Assembly: GCA_000151295.1 (NCBI GenBank)
Contig: GG745332.1
Coordinates: 521,760 to 585,759 of the forward strand
Reading direction: 5' to 3'
DNA: 64,000 nucleotides
Source of the DNA: Allomyces macrogynus ATCC 38327
Lineage: Eukaryota > Blastocladiomycota > Blastocladiomycetes > Blastocladiales > Blastocladiaceae
The notes below the pieces were generated by a model, which saw only the letters and a list, made by a program, of their open reading frames with translations, ran no database searches and was not told the origin of the DNA. The position numbers and the translations under genes are program-made. Below are positions 21,666 through 31,354 of this stretch, in pieces (within the stretch, counting starts at the first letter, position 1; each line of letters starts with the position of its first letter).

Positions 21666-23680
21666 TCACGCGCAAAAAGCAATACCCTCCGACGCGCGGT
21701 CGCCCACACCGCGCTCGTGAACGCGGACGCGCAGGCCATTCTTCATCTGCAGCGTCAGCGCTGGGCGGTAGACAACCTCCTCGGGCGCGACGAGCTCCAA
21801 GTCGAACTGGCGCGTCACCTCGGCCAAGCATGCAACGGCCTGGATGTAGACCATCGGCTGGCCCAGGCACGTGCGGGGCCCACCGTTGAACACGGGCCAC
21901 TTGAACGGTCCCGGGTGCTTCGAGTCGATCCACCGCTCGGGGTGGAACTCGAGCGCGTCGTCGCCCCACAGTTCCGGCAGCCGGCCCATGACCCACGGCA
22001 TCCAAGCGGTGCCGTCGCCCTTGCGAATGCGCGTGCCGTCGGGCCAGACGTCGTCCTCGACGGCAAACTTGATTTCAGCAGGCACACTCGGGTGCAGACG
22101 CAGGCCTTCGCTCAGGATCGCGGCACCGTACTTGAGCTGCTTGGTGACCGTTTGGTAGTCGGGCTCGCCGTCGGGGCACACGACCGAAATCTCGGCGCGG
22201 AACTTGGCCACAGCCTCGGGGTTCTTAGCAAGCTCAAAGAAGGTCCACGAGAGCGACTGCGCCGTCGTGTCGCGGCCGGCAATGAGGCTAGTGGCGCGAG
22301 GGAAGGGAGCGGTGGAGAACGGTCAATTTTGCACGGCGATCGTGAAACTGCAAGTTGTTGACGAAGGAGAGAAGTGAAGCGCACAAGTTCAGGACCATGT
22401 CGCGCAGCTCAACGTCCGGGTAGGGCTTGCCCGTTTCCGGGTTCTTCATGACGAGAAGACGCGAGAGCAGGTCGTTCTTGGACTCGAGACCTCCCTCGGC
22501 GCGACGCTTTGCGATCAGGTCGTAGGCAAACTTGTCGGCAACCTTCATGCACTCGACGACCTCCTTGCCTTCGCCCGTGAACCACTCGATGACCTTCCAC
22601 TGGATCTTACCCATACTGTAGCGCCGGTTGATAATGGTCTGGGCTGGACGATGGGAAACACGGCGTAGGATCAGAATTGGGTACATCTCGTTGATAGAAC
22701 AGGGGTTCAAGGGCGTAGTTCCACATACCACGGTCGAATGCAGCGGCAAACGGAATCGGCTCGTCCGACTTGAGCGCATCGATGCGCGCGCCGTAGCCGA
22801 TTTCCATGAACGAGTCGAGCGTGAACCGGTAGAGCAAGTCGTGCAGATCAACAATGGTGCCCGACCGTGCCGCGTCGCGCAGGCGGCTCGTCAGGATCTG
22901 CGACCGGTCGAGGAAGACGTGCATCATAAAGTCGCGGAAGTTGTTGATCGTGAACATGTTCGCCGCAGTCTTGCGCTGCACGCGCCACTGCTCGCCGTCC
23001 GCGTTGAAGATGCCGTGGCCTATGTGGGCAAAGCAATGCGGGGCGAGGTGAGCGGGGCACCACCAGGTTGAGCGCGTGGCACTAGGAGGCGGAGGAAAGA
23101 GTGACGACGAACCGAGCATCACACGCTGGATCTTGTCGAACACAGGGCCCTTGATGTAGTTCTGTTGTTCCATGGAATTGTCGGTTCGAATCAGCAATCA
23201 GCGTGTGCGGCTTCTCAGCGCCGCCCAAGCGAGAGGATCATCCTCACGCACATCAAAGCGCGTCTTGAGCACATGTTCAACGTTGCGTGGGTCGCACGTC
23301 ACGATCAGCGTCGGCTGGAAGGGTGCCCAGACGTAGGCCGTCATGCCGTCGCCACGGTCGAGATGCCACCGCTGCTTCCACAGCGACCAGTCGAGCCGGT
23401 CCCAGCGATGCGCGAGCATTTCGGGCGCGCTGCCGAGCGGGCCCCACGTCGGAATCGTTGGAATGTCATGGCGGATTTTGCGCTTGCGTTCGTAGAACAA
23501 GACTGCGATCAGGGCCGCGACGAGCGTGCCAAACGTGGCGCCGACAGCTTGCAGCGGGGTCAACATCTTGGTGGTCGCAATCGCAGCATGGACGCCGTTG
23601 AGGATGCGCGACGTGCTGTTGCCGGACAGGAGCGTGCCCAGGGCGCCCGCGCCCTGGACGTCAAAGACGGTGCCGGACAT
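21666..23680 (-). CDS. Cytochrome P450, fatty-acid-hydroxylase-like, 562 aa, five exons
   Basis: Heme-thiolate monooxygenase anchored in the ER. Exons 23680-23252, 23161-23113, 23019-22685, 22638-22385 and 22287-21666 join with phases 0, 1, 0, 2. The N-terminus has a membrane helix (PLQAVGATFGTLVAALIAVL) followed by a basic stop (YERKRK). The C-helix region is GHGIFNADGEQWRVQRK. The I-helix oxygen-binding motif AGRDTTAQSLSW is created by an exon join. The K-helix ExxR is EGLR. The heme loop is VFNGGPRTCLGQP, with the Cys ligand. The sequence style (NADGEQW, AGRDTTA, FNGGPRTCLGQ) is that of the CYP86/CYP704/CYP52 group, omega-hydroxylases of fatty acids or alkanes, so that activity is a reasonable inference. 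Divergent from an acyl-CoA ligase gene 840 bases away. Confidence 0.9.
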
Positions 23681-23747
23681 GGTGCGCGTAGCTGCAAAAG
23701 GAGCGAGTCGATTGAAAGAGGACGGGCGGGCACGGTGGGCGAGCGTC

Positions 23748-23755
23748 TATATAGC
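23748..23755 (-). promoter_or_regulatory. TATA-like box of the P450 gene
   Basis: CTATATAG, 68 bases upstream of the P450 ATG in otherwise GC-rich sequence. The motif is palindromic; assignment to the P450 rests on distance. Confidence 0.45.
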
Positions 23756-24355
23756 GGCACACACGGCCGAGCTCAATGACGGCTGGCCGGCCGAGTGGTG
23801 AAGAGGCGCACGACAATGGAAGGGTCGACTGCAAGCAAAAGAGAATGATCCTTGGTCTGGGGAAGGCGCGCTCGCACGCACAAGCGTGGGCGGGAGGTTC
23901 ATTCAGCCGGGCACTTTCGGATCAGGGATTATGCCGCTTCACAAACCAACGTCCATGCCGCTGCGCCAGATAGCTGGTTCTGAATGGCGAGTCCGTGGTG
24001 CAATTCGTGCAGGACGGGGGTTGGAGCAGCCAAATAGCGCCATTGGACCGTGCGGTGGAAGGCGAAAAGAATGGCCGTAAATGTCTTGTCAAGTCGCGGA
24101 TTTGGTGGGCGTTTTGGCTGCGGGCCGGTTAGTGGATTGGAGCCTGGTGCGCCGCTTTGTGGGTGCGCATGCCGCTGGTTGGGCTGCTGCCGATGGGGTG
24201 GCGCTCGGTATTGAGAGGTGGTTCTGGCCCTCAGAGATATCGCCCTTCCATGCGCCAAGGACATCTTTCGCTAGTCGCCTTCCATCTTCCACAATGGCCT
24301 TCCACACTGCCATGCTTCCACGTTTGTCCTTGGGCCCTGGCCTGCCACACTGCGT

Positions 24356-24370
24356 TTTATAAGTATTTAT
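24356..24370 (+). promoter_or_regulatory. TATA-like box of the acyl-CoA ligase gene
   Basis: TTTATAAGTATTTAT about 155 bases upstream of the ligase ATG. It stands out in GC-rich surroundings and is followed by a CT-rich leader. Confidence 0.4.
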
Positions 24371-24520
24371 GAAGAGGGCTGCCCCCGCCACTTTCCCCTC
24401 GTCTGTGATCCGTCCTGAAGCTGCAGCCAGCTCGCACACACACTCTCTCTCTCCGTCTCTCCGCGGCGCGCGACCCTGCCGACGACCATCAATCACCGTG
24501 AGATCAAATCGATTTCCACC

Positions 24521-26860
24521 ATGGTCAAAATCGACACCTTCGACCAGGCTGCCCTCGAGCGCTGCCTGATCCGCTCGCCCGTCTCGTCCGATGCGGTCAC
24601 GGCCCCGCCGGCCGCAACGCTGGGCCTGCTGCTGTTTGCGCGGCTCCGCGCCCATGACCCGAACTGGCTCTTCATGGAGCACGCCATGGACAACAAGCGG
24701 CGTGTGACCTACGGCGAGCTGCTGAAGGGCGCTCTTGGGCTCGCGCACGGTCTCGTCGACAATATCGGCCTCAAGTGCAACAACCGCGTCGCTATCGTTG
24801 CGCCCAATCACGAGCTCTACTTCATGATCGAGTTTGCGTGCCTGTTTGCTGGTTCGTGATTGTTTTTTCCCCGCTCATTTCTGACATGGGACGAAATGCG
24901 ATGCCGGTACTATTCCACGCTTGTCGCTCCAAAAAAACTGACGCTCCAGCATGTTTTTCTCATTGCGGCAGGCCTCACGCTCGTCCCCATGGTGCCCGAG
25001 TTTATGCCCAACGACGGCCCGCGTTTGATGGCTGACACGCAGCCCCACGCCGTGATTGTCCACTCGTCGCTGTACGAGTCTGCGCGCAAGGTCCGTTTCT
25101 TAAGTTTCTCGCCTCTTTCTAGGGCGCAAGCGTTTTCTGACCACTGGTTTTCCTCCGTCCGTTTACAGGCTCTCGATCTGTCTGGGTTGAAGCCGCAGCC
25201 GCACGTCATTCTCCTCGACTCGGCGCCCGTCCCGGGTCTGGCCGCCAAGGACTTGCCGCGCGTCGATGACCTGATTGTGCCCGGCATGGCCAAGCCGCCA
25301 ATGACGGGTTTCCAGGCGCAGCTCGACGATACGGCGATCATGACGTTCACCTCGTACGTATTCGTCGTTCGCTGAAACTGTTCTCCACTCGAACCGTTAA
25401 GCAGAACGCTGAATTCCATTTCCCGACCATCTTGTCCACCTTAGCGGCACGACCAGCGCGACCAAGATCGTGCAGGTCACGCACCGCATGGTGGCGAGCA
25501 CGATGGTGCAGATGCACGCCAACAAGCACGCCGACGCGGTGCGTGCCGACGACAAGCTCAAGGGCAAGCTCGCCGAGGGTCAGGCGGTCCGGTACGACTG
25601 CTCGATCCGGTTCTACCACTTGACGGGGACGCTCGTCGGCGTCAGTGCCGCACTCCGCGGTTGCGCCGTCTTCTACTTCGAGCAGCACGACGCCGGCAAC
25701 TGGCTCGCGGCCGTGCAGCGCCACAAGATCACGCACTCGGTCATGTTCCCGCGCAACTTGATTGCCCTCATCAAGGACGAGCGCCTCAAGCAGTTTGACA
25801 TTTCGTCACTCGTGCAGATCCTGTCGGTCTCGGCGCCGCTGTCGGGCGTGATGCAGCAGCACGCCATGGACATCCTTGGGAGTGCGTTTTCTTTGAAACT
25901 CGAATCGTCACTTATCACGCTGCGTTCCAACTGACGTTGCGGCCCGGTTGCTCGACTTTGTATAGTTGAGATTCTCCAGGCGTATGGTTCGTCGGAGGCG
26001 CTCGCCGTCGCAATGCCGCGGTGGGGCAAGCACACAGAGCTGCGCCCCGGCACGATTGGCTGGCTCAAGCCGGGCATGGAGGCGCTGATGCTGGACCCGG
26101 CGACGAAGCAGCCGCTCCCAATTGTCGAGAACGGCGTGACGGGCCCCGGCGAGCTGGTCGTGTTTGGTGCGAGTGTCATGTCGAACAAGACGGGCTACTT
26201 CAACCGCCCCATCGAGACGGCGGCCGCGTTTATCGAGATTGGCGGGCGCTCGTGGTACCAGATGGGCGACCTCGTCATTCGCGAGGCGGATGGGTGCATG
26301 AGGACGGCTGACCGCTCCATCGACACGTTCACGCACGACGGGCAGCACGTACGCGACCCTCTCTCTCCGCCTTCCCCATCGTCGCGAGCATTTCAAAACT
26401 CATTACATCGTGTTGTTTTCCGCCCTCTAGGTCGTTCCGACCGAGATCGAGTCGCAGCTCTACAAGCTGCACGGCGTCGTCGACGCCGTGGCTGTGCCGA
26501 TCCCCGTTCCCGGCAGCAAGGGCGAGGAGAACCAGATGCCGTGCGCGGCGGTCGTGCCCAAGAACAAGGCCGTCTTGACCGACAAGGCCCTGCAGCAGGC
26601 GCTCACCAAGGAGGTGGTCGACATTGTCGCCAAGAACACCAAACAGCACATGCACCTGATTGGCGGCGTCGTCTTCATCGAGGCTGTTCCGCGTAACGCC
26701 ATGGTACACATTCATTCGTGTGCAGACACTCGACCTACGTCGTCGACGCACTGAAACTGACTGGGTTTTCGTCGACGTCCTGTAGGGCAAGATCTTCCGC
26801 AAGGCGTCGCGCACCAAGGTCATGGAGATCCTCGGCCTGGCCGAGACCAAGGCCAACTAA
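24521..26860 (+). CDS. AMP-binding acyl/aryl-CoA ligase, 600 aa, seven exons
   Basis: Member of the ANL superfamily, which activates a carboxylate as acyl-AMP and then usually forms the CoA thioester. Exons 24521-24851, 24972-25090, 25169-25353, 25445-25881, 25966-26348, 26431-26703 and 26786-26860; all phases agree. The ATP loop (A3) is TFTSGTTSATKIVQVTH, where the usual G-x-P-K is S-A-T-K. A5 is LQAYGSSEALAVAMP. A7 is WYQMGDLVIREADG. The region after the hinge is TADRSIDTFTHDGQHVVPTE in place of the usual D-R-x-K-E. The A10 lysine sits in RNAMGKIFRK. The C-terminus has no clear PTS1 tripeptide (ends KAN). It is closest in layout to 4-coumarate-CoA-ligase-like and medium/long-chain acyl-CoA ligases; the substrate is unknown. 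It shares a promoter region with the P450. Confidence 0.87.
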
Positions 26861-27735
26861 AAATGCATCTAACACATTTTGCAGACCGATGCGAGTGGGG
26901 GTGGAGGGCGCGAGCCTTCAAGCTGCGTCCGGTGTGATTTTTGCTTTATTCTCTTTGTTTGCAGCTTGCAGTGTTTGCAGTTTCGCTAGTTCCGCATTTG
27001 CGTCTCTAATGAACGTCCAGTTTTGATTTCACTGTCTTTTTAATGTGGGCGCGCAGCGAAATTGCCGGCGACGTTGCGTCTGCGGCAAGTTGGTCCCAGC
27101 AATGGTGATGGTACTGACGATGTTAGGCCGGCCGCGCGATGCCAGTGATGACGCCCTCGTGTCGCGTGTGCCATCTCGCAACTCGTGAGGTGCAGCCTGT
27201 TTAGGTTGTTCTGGCATCGGAGCACTGTTGGGAAGCACCACTCGTAAGGCAGAACGCGTCTCTCAGGGCGACGGCCGTAAAGAAGCATCGAGTAAATAAT
27301 TCCCTCAAACCGACTCGACCAAGACTCCACATCTTCACCAGGGCGACTAAACAAGGTGGAAAAGTCTTTGGCGAACCTGATCCAATCGACCAAACGCTAA
27401 CGCAAGTGTTTCCTACTTAGAACCCACGGTGTGCTCTGCAGGGTTCGTCGGCCCGGCGAAAGGGGAGGATCTGCGGGACCGCTCATGCAGCACGCCAAAG
27501 GGACAACAGAGAAGGCCAAAGACAGCGAGAAAACAACAGCAACATTGATTGATATGAACGACTATCAACAAGCAGGCTCCGACAAAGAGCCTCTCTCGAC
27601 CAGGACAGTCAGCTTCCTCCGACCGCGTCCCTTAATTCACCGAGCACCCGACCGCGACTCGTCACCTGTACAAATTCGCGGCACTCCGACGCTGAACACG
27701 TCTCTTCCGACATCCTGGCACGCCGTGCCGATCGC
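26861..27735. other. Gene-poor region after the ligase
   Basis: 875 bases. A minus-strand frame at 27,393-27,040 opens MVDWIRFAKDFSTLFSRPGE and could be a remnant or short exon, but I found no supporting joins. T-rich sequence follows the ligase stop. Nothing else seen. Confidence 0.4.
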
Positions 27736-28231
27736 TTAGAACATGGGCCCGGGCCGCGGCTGGAACAGTGGGTACATTTTCCCGAGCTGGCCCTTATTCT
27801 GGCGCGGCGGCGCGGCCGTATGCTGCAAGTGCGCGGGGGCCGTCGTCCAGGCCTTGCCGACGTGCACGTCCTGCGTCTCGCGCGCCTCCTGCGTGTGCTC
27901 GAGCGCCGCCTCGTGCACGGCGCGGTCGAGCTCGCGGCGCAGCGCCAGCGGGTCGATCTCCTCGGCGGCAGGGTCCGGCGCGAGCGGCCCGTTGGCCGCC
28001 TGCGTCGTCGCCTTGGCGTCTGGTATCATGGGCGGGGAGCTAGAGTGGGGGATGCGCCGGGGTGGTGAGGATTCGGGAGAGGAGGAATAACGTGTCGATT
28101 GAGAGAGAGGGAGGGGGCGATGCGTACGCGCTCTGGTCGCTGCGACGCGTCGCCGACGTCTTGCGGCGGCGGCCGCCAACCTTGGCCGCGGGCGCGCGTG
28201 TCGTGGGTTTCTCGACGTGGCTGAGCAGCAT
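27736..28231 (-). CDS. Unrecognised 135-aa basic protein, two exons
   Basis: Exons 28231-28128 and 28039-27736 join in phase 2 (donor GTACGC, acceptor CACTCTAG). The product starts MLLSHVEKPTTRAPAAKVGG with an RRRKT basic cluster, then an Ala/Pro linker. A charged helix follows (LALRRELDRAVHEAALEHTQ), then DVHVGKAWTTAPAHLQH and a C-terminal GQLGKMYPLFQPRPGPMF. The C-terminal motif looks conserved but I cannot place it. No signal peptide. The join is supported by the abrupt loss of protein-like composition beyond the donor and by the local donor style. Confidence 0.55.
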
Positions 28232-29223
28232 TGGTGCGGGGCGGAGTTGGTTGGGCGGTCGGATTCAATCGGTCGGATTCAGTCGGTCGGGTCGGGCGCG
28301 GTGGAGGAGCTGAACAGCGATGGGCGCGATACGGGCGAGTCGGCGGTGTTGAGCGCGGTGCGGGGGTGGTGGTCGAGAAAGAAGGGCAAGAGCGCCTTCG
28401 TCGAGCTGGGTTGGGTGGAGATCTGGTCGGTGGATGGCGGGTGTCGCGTATTTATGGGGCACACAACGTCGTGCGACGCGTCGCGTTGGTCCAGCTCGCC
28501 CCAATCGCTGCGACGCGTCGCGCGCGCTGCTCACCGCTGACCGCGTTCGATGGTGTGACGATGGCGAAGCCCGGTGAGCAACGCTGGTTGCCTTGGCAGG
28601 GGAACTCGGTCAGCGGGTTGGTTTGCCTCCCGTGCGCAACGATGCGTGCGCGCGTGAGCCGCTCGCGCGTTGGGCACGCGTTCATCAAGCGCGTCGCGCA
28701 AATGAAATTCCACCGCATTCCCAACAAGACGCAATTGACAAGGAGAGCCCGTGCGGCCAGTCTCATGAGATTGCATCGATGGTCAGATGGTCATGGACAC
28801 CTGCTGAACGCGAGACGGCCATGTTTGGTTGGGCGTGCCGGCCGGCACACAGCACCAACGTGCACGAGATCTGCGCCAGAGATAATCGACCGCAGGCGTG
28901 TAAATTTAGGATTCACTGCCGGTGCGGATAGCCGATGCTGTCCAGGTGTCCAGGTGCGACCATGCAAAGCAATTTTGGACGAGGTCGGCAACGGCCAGCA
29001 CTCTGAATACCTAGACCAGGCAGTTGCTGCTGGGCGACTTAGCCGAAGCCGGGCTGAGTCACGGCATACCAAGAGGCGTCTCAGCTCTAACCAGGATAAA
29101 CGTCTAATTTGCCCCAAACCTGATCAATTTTGCACTGCCCCTTGGCTCCGCAGGTCTGCCTCGACTCCTTCTGGTCCTTTCTTGGTTCCCGCGCTCCACT
29201 TCTCTCCACCAACGCTTGTCGCG
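28232..29223. other. Divergent intergenic region
   Basis: About 990 bases between the 135-aa gene and the PTPS gene. The PTPS frame happens to be open throughout, but the encoded sequence is Arg/Gly/Val-rich and non-protein-like. A CATAAATA element near 28,450 on the minus strand could serve the 135-aa gene. Confidence 0.45.
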
Positions 29224-29949
29224 ATGACAACCTCCATGAACCAACACGACCGCCCGCCAGCAACTGCGTCCACCCGCACCGACGCTGCCGCGGCCGCGGC
29301 CGCACCCCCCACGGCCACGACCCGCGCCGGCCGGAGGCGACGACCGCTGATTGCCACCATTTCGCGGATTGAGTCCTTTTCCGCGGCGCACCGGTTGCAT
29401 TCGCCGTACCTGTCGTTCGAGGAAAACCAGCACATCTTTGGCAAGTGCAATCACGTCAATTTCCATGGCCACAACTACACGCGTACGTTGACCAAGCGCA
29501 TCACGATTATCGCGATTTTGAACACATTGGAAACTCACCGACGATGGTTGCTCTCGCGACAAATAGTCCAAGTATTTGTTTCTGGCCCGATTGACGAGCG
29601 CACAGGCATGGTTGTCAACATTGCCGACCTGAAAGCGGGCATCCAGCGCTCCGTTCTCGACTACGTCGACCACCGGAATCTCGACCTCGACGTGCCGTTC
29701 TTCGCGCAGGGCGTGCCATCCACCACCGAGAACCTCGCCGTCTACATTTTCCGCCAACTGCGCAAGCACTTGCCGCAGTATTTGGGCCCGATGGGCGACG
29801 GCATTGCGGCGCCGCGGCTCGCCAAGGTCACGATTTGGGAAACGAGCAAGAATGTGGTCGAGTACATGGGAGAGGGCGACGAGGAGGAAGAGGATGACGA
29901 GGTGGATGCTGCTGGACCCAGCGGGGTGGTCGAGCCGTCGTTGACATGA
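29224..29949 (+). CDS. 6-pyruvoyl-tetrahydropterin synthase, 213 aa, two exons
   Basis: PTPS converts 7,8-dihydroneopterin triphosphate to 6-pyruvoyl-tetrahydropterin, the second step of tetrahydrobiopterin synthesis. Exons 29224-29482 and 29567-29949 join in phase 1 at a GTACGT donor. Zinc and active-site motifs are in place: ESFSAAHRLHSPYLS with the first His; HIFGKCNHVNFHGHNYTL with the catalytic Cys and the HxH pair, completed across the join; GMVVNIADLK; DHRNLDLDVPFF; and PSTTENLAVYIF with the conserved Glu. The Cys and the STTEN motif mark the eukaryotic BH4-type enzyme rather than bacterial QueD. The first 45 residues are an Ala/Thr-rich and Arg-rich extension and the C-terminus is acidic. 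It faces away from the 135-aa gene. Confidence 0.92.
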   Translation: MTTSMNQHDRPPATASTRTDAAAAAAAPPTATTRAGRRRRPLIATISRIESFSAAHRLHSPYLSFEENQHIFGKCNHVNFHGHNYTRTLTKRITIIAILNTLETHRRWLLSRQIVQVFVSGPIDERTGMVVNIADLKAGIQRSVLDYVDHRNLDLDVPFFAQGVPSTTENLAVYIFRQLRKHLPQYLGPMGDGIAAPRLAKVTIWETSKNVVEYMGEGDEEEEDDEVDAAGPSGVVEPSLT

Positions 29950-30181
29950 GCTGGATGTGGGTTCTTGTCGTTTCGTTCGTGGAGCGATGAGAACAAGACG
30001 TGCCGGGTATTGCATCAATAGAATGAATGTGCAGGCGAATGCGAGCTCTCGATTCCATTGCTCGGTTGCCGAATCGTGAAAGAGGAGCGTATGAGCACAC
30101 TAAATGTCTGTATTATGGTTCACAAAGACGGGAAACGGGAAGAGCGACGAAGTTGAAACTACAAAACCACGACGAGCCGCA

Positions 30182-30619
30182 TCACGGCACGATTTCCAGG
30201 CCAATTGACCGCGCCGACCCGGCGATCATGCGACACAATTCCTCGAGCGACCGGTTCGGCAAATCCTTTTGCTTGAGCTTGGCAATCTCAAACACGGCCT
30301 TGAGCGAGACCTGGCCAACGACCTCGTCGCCCGGCCTTGTCGCGCCCTTTTCCACGCCCGCGGCCTGCTTGAGCATCCACGACGTGGTGGGCTCGAGCGT
30401 CGTGAACGTGAAGGTGCGGTCGGGCTTGACGGTCATGCGCACGCGCACGGGCGTGCCTGGCACGTACTTTGCCGTGCGCTCGTTGAACTGTCGGCAGAAA
30501 TCCATGGCCTTGACACCGCGCTGACCAAGTGCGGGGCCGACGGGTGGGGTCGGTGTCGCCTTGCCGGCGGGAACGAGCAGGCGCAGGTGCGAGACGGTGC
30601 CGGCAGCGCGTTTCGACAT
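30182..30619 (-). CDS. MRPL11: Mitochondrial ribosomal protein uL11m, 145 aa
   Basis: uL11 sits at the base of the L7/L12 stalk and binds the GTPase-associated rRNA region. A single exon encodes the complete two-domain protein. The N-terminal domain is LRLLVPAGKATPTPPVGPAL with GQRGVKAMDFCRQFNERT, the universally conserved P-P-V-G-P-A-L-G-Q-x-G motif. The C-terminal domain is FTFTTLEPTTSWMLKQAAG with the helix ELCRMIAGSARSIGLEI. The bacterial-type sequence and absence of eukaryotic cytosolic uL11 features place it in the mitochondrion. The targeting signal must be very short or internal (MSKRAAGTVSHLR). Convergent with the PTPS gene, with about 230 bases between stops. Confidence 0.93.
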   Translation of the reverse strand: MSKRAAGTVSHLRLLVPAGKATPTPPVGPALGQRGVKAMDFCRQFNERTAKYVPGTPVRVRMTVKPDRTFTFTTLEPTTSWMLKQAAGVEKGATRPGDEVVGQVSLKAVFEIAKLKQKDLPNRSLEELCRMIAGSARSIGLEIVP

Positions 30620-31354
30620 GGTGCGGTTCGCGGTGGGGGGTAGGTCGGTGGAATGGATGGGTTGGCGGGTCTTGATCTGGGCCGGCGAGAATCCCGTCGG
30701 TGTGCGCGTCGCGATCGTGGTTGCGGTCGCAGTTGCAGCTCGTGATCACGGACTGAAGCGCGCGGTCTGAATGCCGGCAGTCGCGCAGCAATTCGGTGGT
30801 CCAATTTGGCAGTAGTGAGGTTGGCAGCAAAGGTGAGGTCGAAATGCCGTTGTGATCAGCCTTGGTGCAGCAGATGTGTTGGGTGATGGGTGTGGCAGGG
30901 GAATTAGTAGATTGAATTTGCACTTTCGCCTTCGATTTTTTGGTCATGAGTGCAAACAACTCAACACGAAGTGTCGCCAGTGAGCGCCTGTGATCACAAC
31001 GTTACGTTCTCGCCGCTCCCGAAGCCGTTTTCCGACGAGGGCCCGACAACAACTCGGCGCCGATCTTAAGTGCTCCTCTCTCCTCTCTCGCCCTTGCTCT
31101 CGCTCCCGACCTGCTGCAAGATTGTGCCAACCAAGCGCTGCAAACTCTGCCCGTTCGAGTAAATCAACCACAATTTCCAGCTGCTGTAAGGTGGGGCTCT
31201 CTCGAATTGATGTTTGGGCCGAGTGGTGAATGGTCACTGCCATGGTGGCGGTGGTTGGCCGGCTGTCCCTTCCCGTGTATTCCTGAACTGATCACTTGGG
31301 CGCTGTTGATCGTGCCGCCAGCTGCCCGACTAGACCGCCGCACTCTTTGCCAGC
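30620..31354. other. Divergent promoter region of uL11m and the heme-pathway fusion
   Basis: 735 bases with no gene. It contains pyrimidine-rich stretches (TCCTCTCTCCTCTCTCGCCC near 31,075) and is AT-richer around 30,780-30,960. No clear TATA element. Confidence 0.5.

Larger units (their letters stand above)
23681..24520. other. Shared divergent promoter region of the P450 and ligase genes
   Basis: 840 bases without a gene. It holds two TATA-like sequences, listed separately, facing the two genes, and a CT-rich tract (CACACACTCTCTCTCTC) near 24,435 just before the ligase leader. Confidence 0.55.

Noticed and set aside
27040..27393. 117-codon minus-strand frame starting MVDWIRFAKD
   Set aside because: Part of it looks protein-like but there is no family match I recognise, no exon joins and no clear gene context; left as a note in the intergenic entry.
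28231..29223. 330-codon N-terminal extension of the PTPS frame
   Set aside because: Open by chance: Arg/Gly/Val-rich sequence with no domain. The PTPS fold begins after the ATG at 29224.
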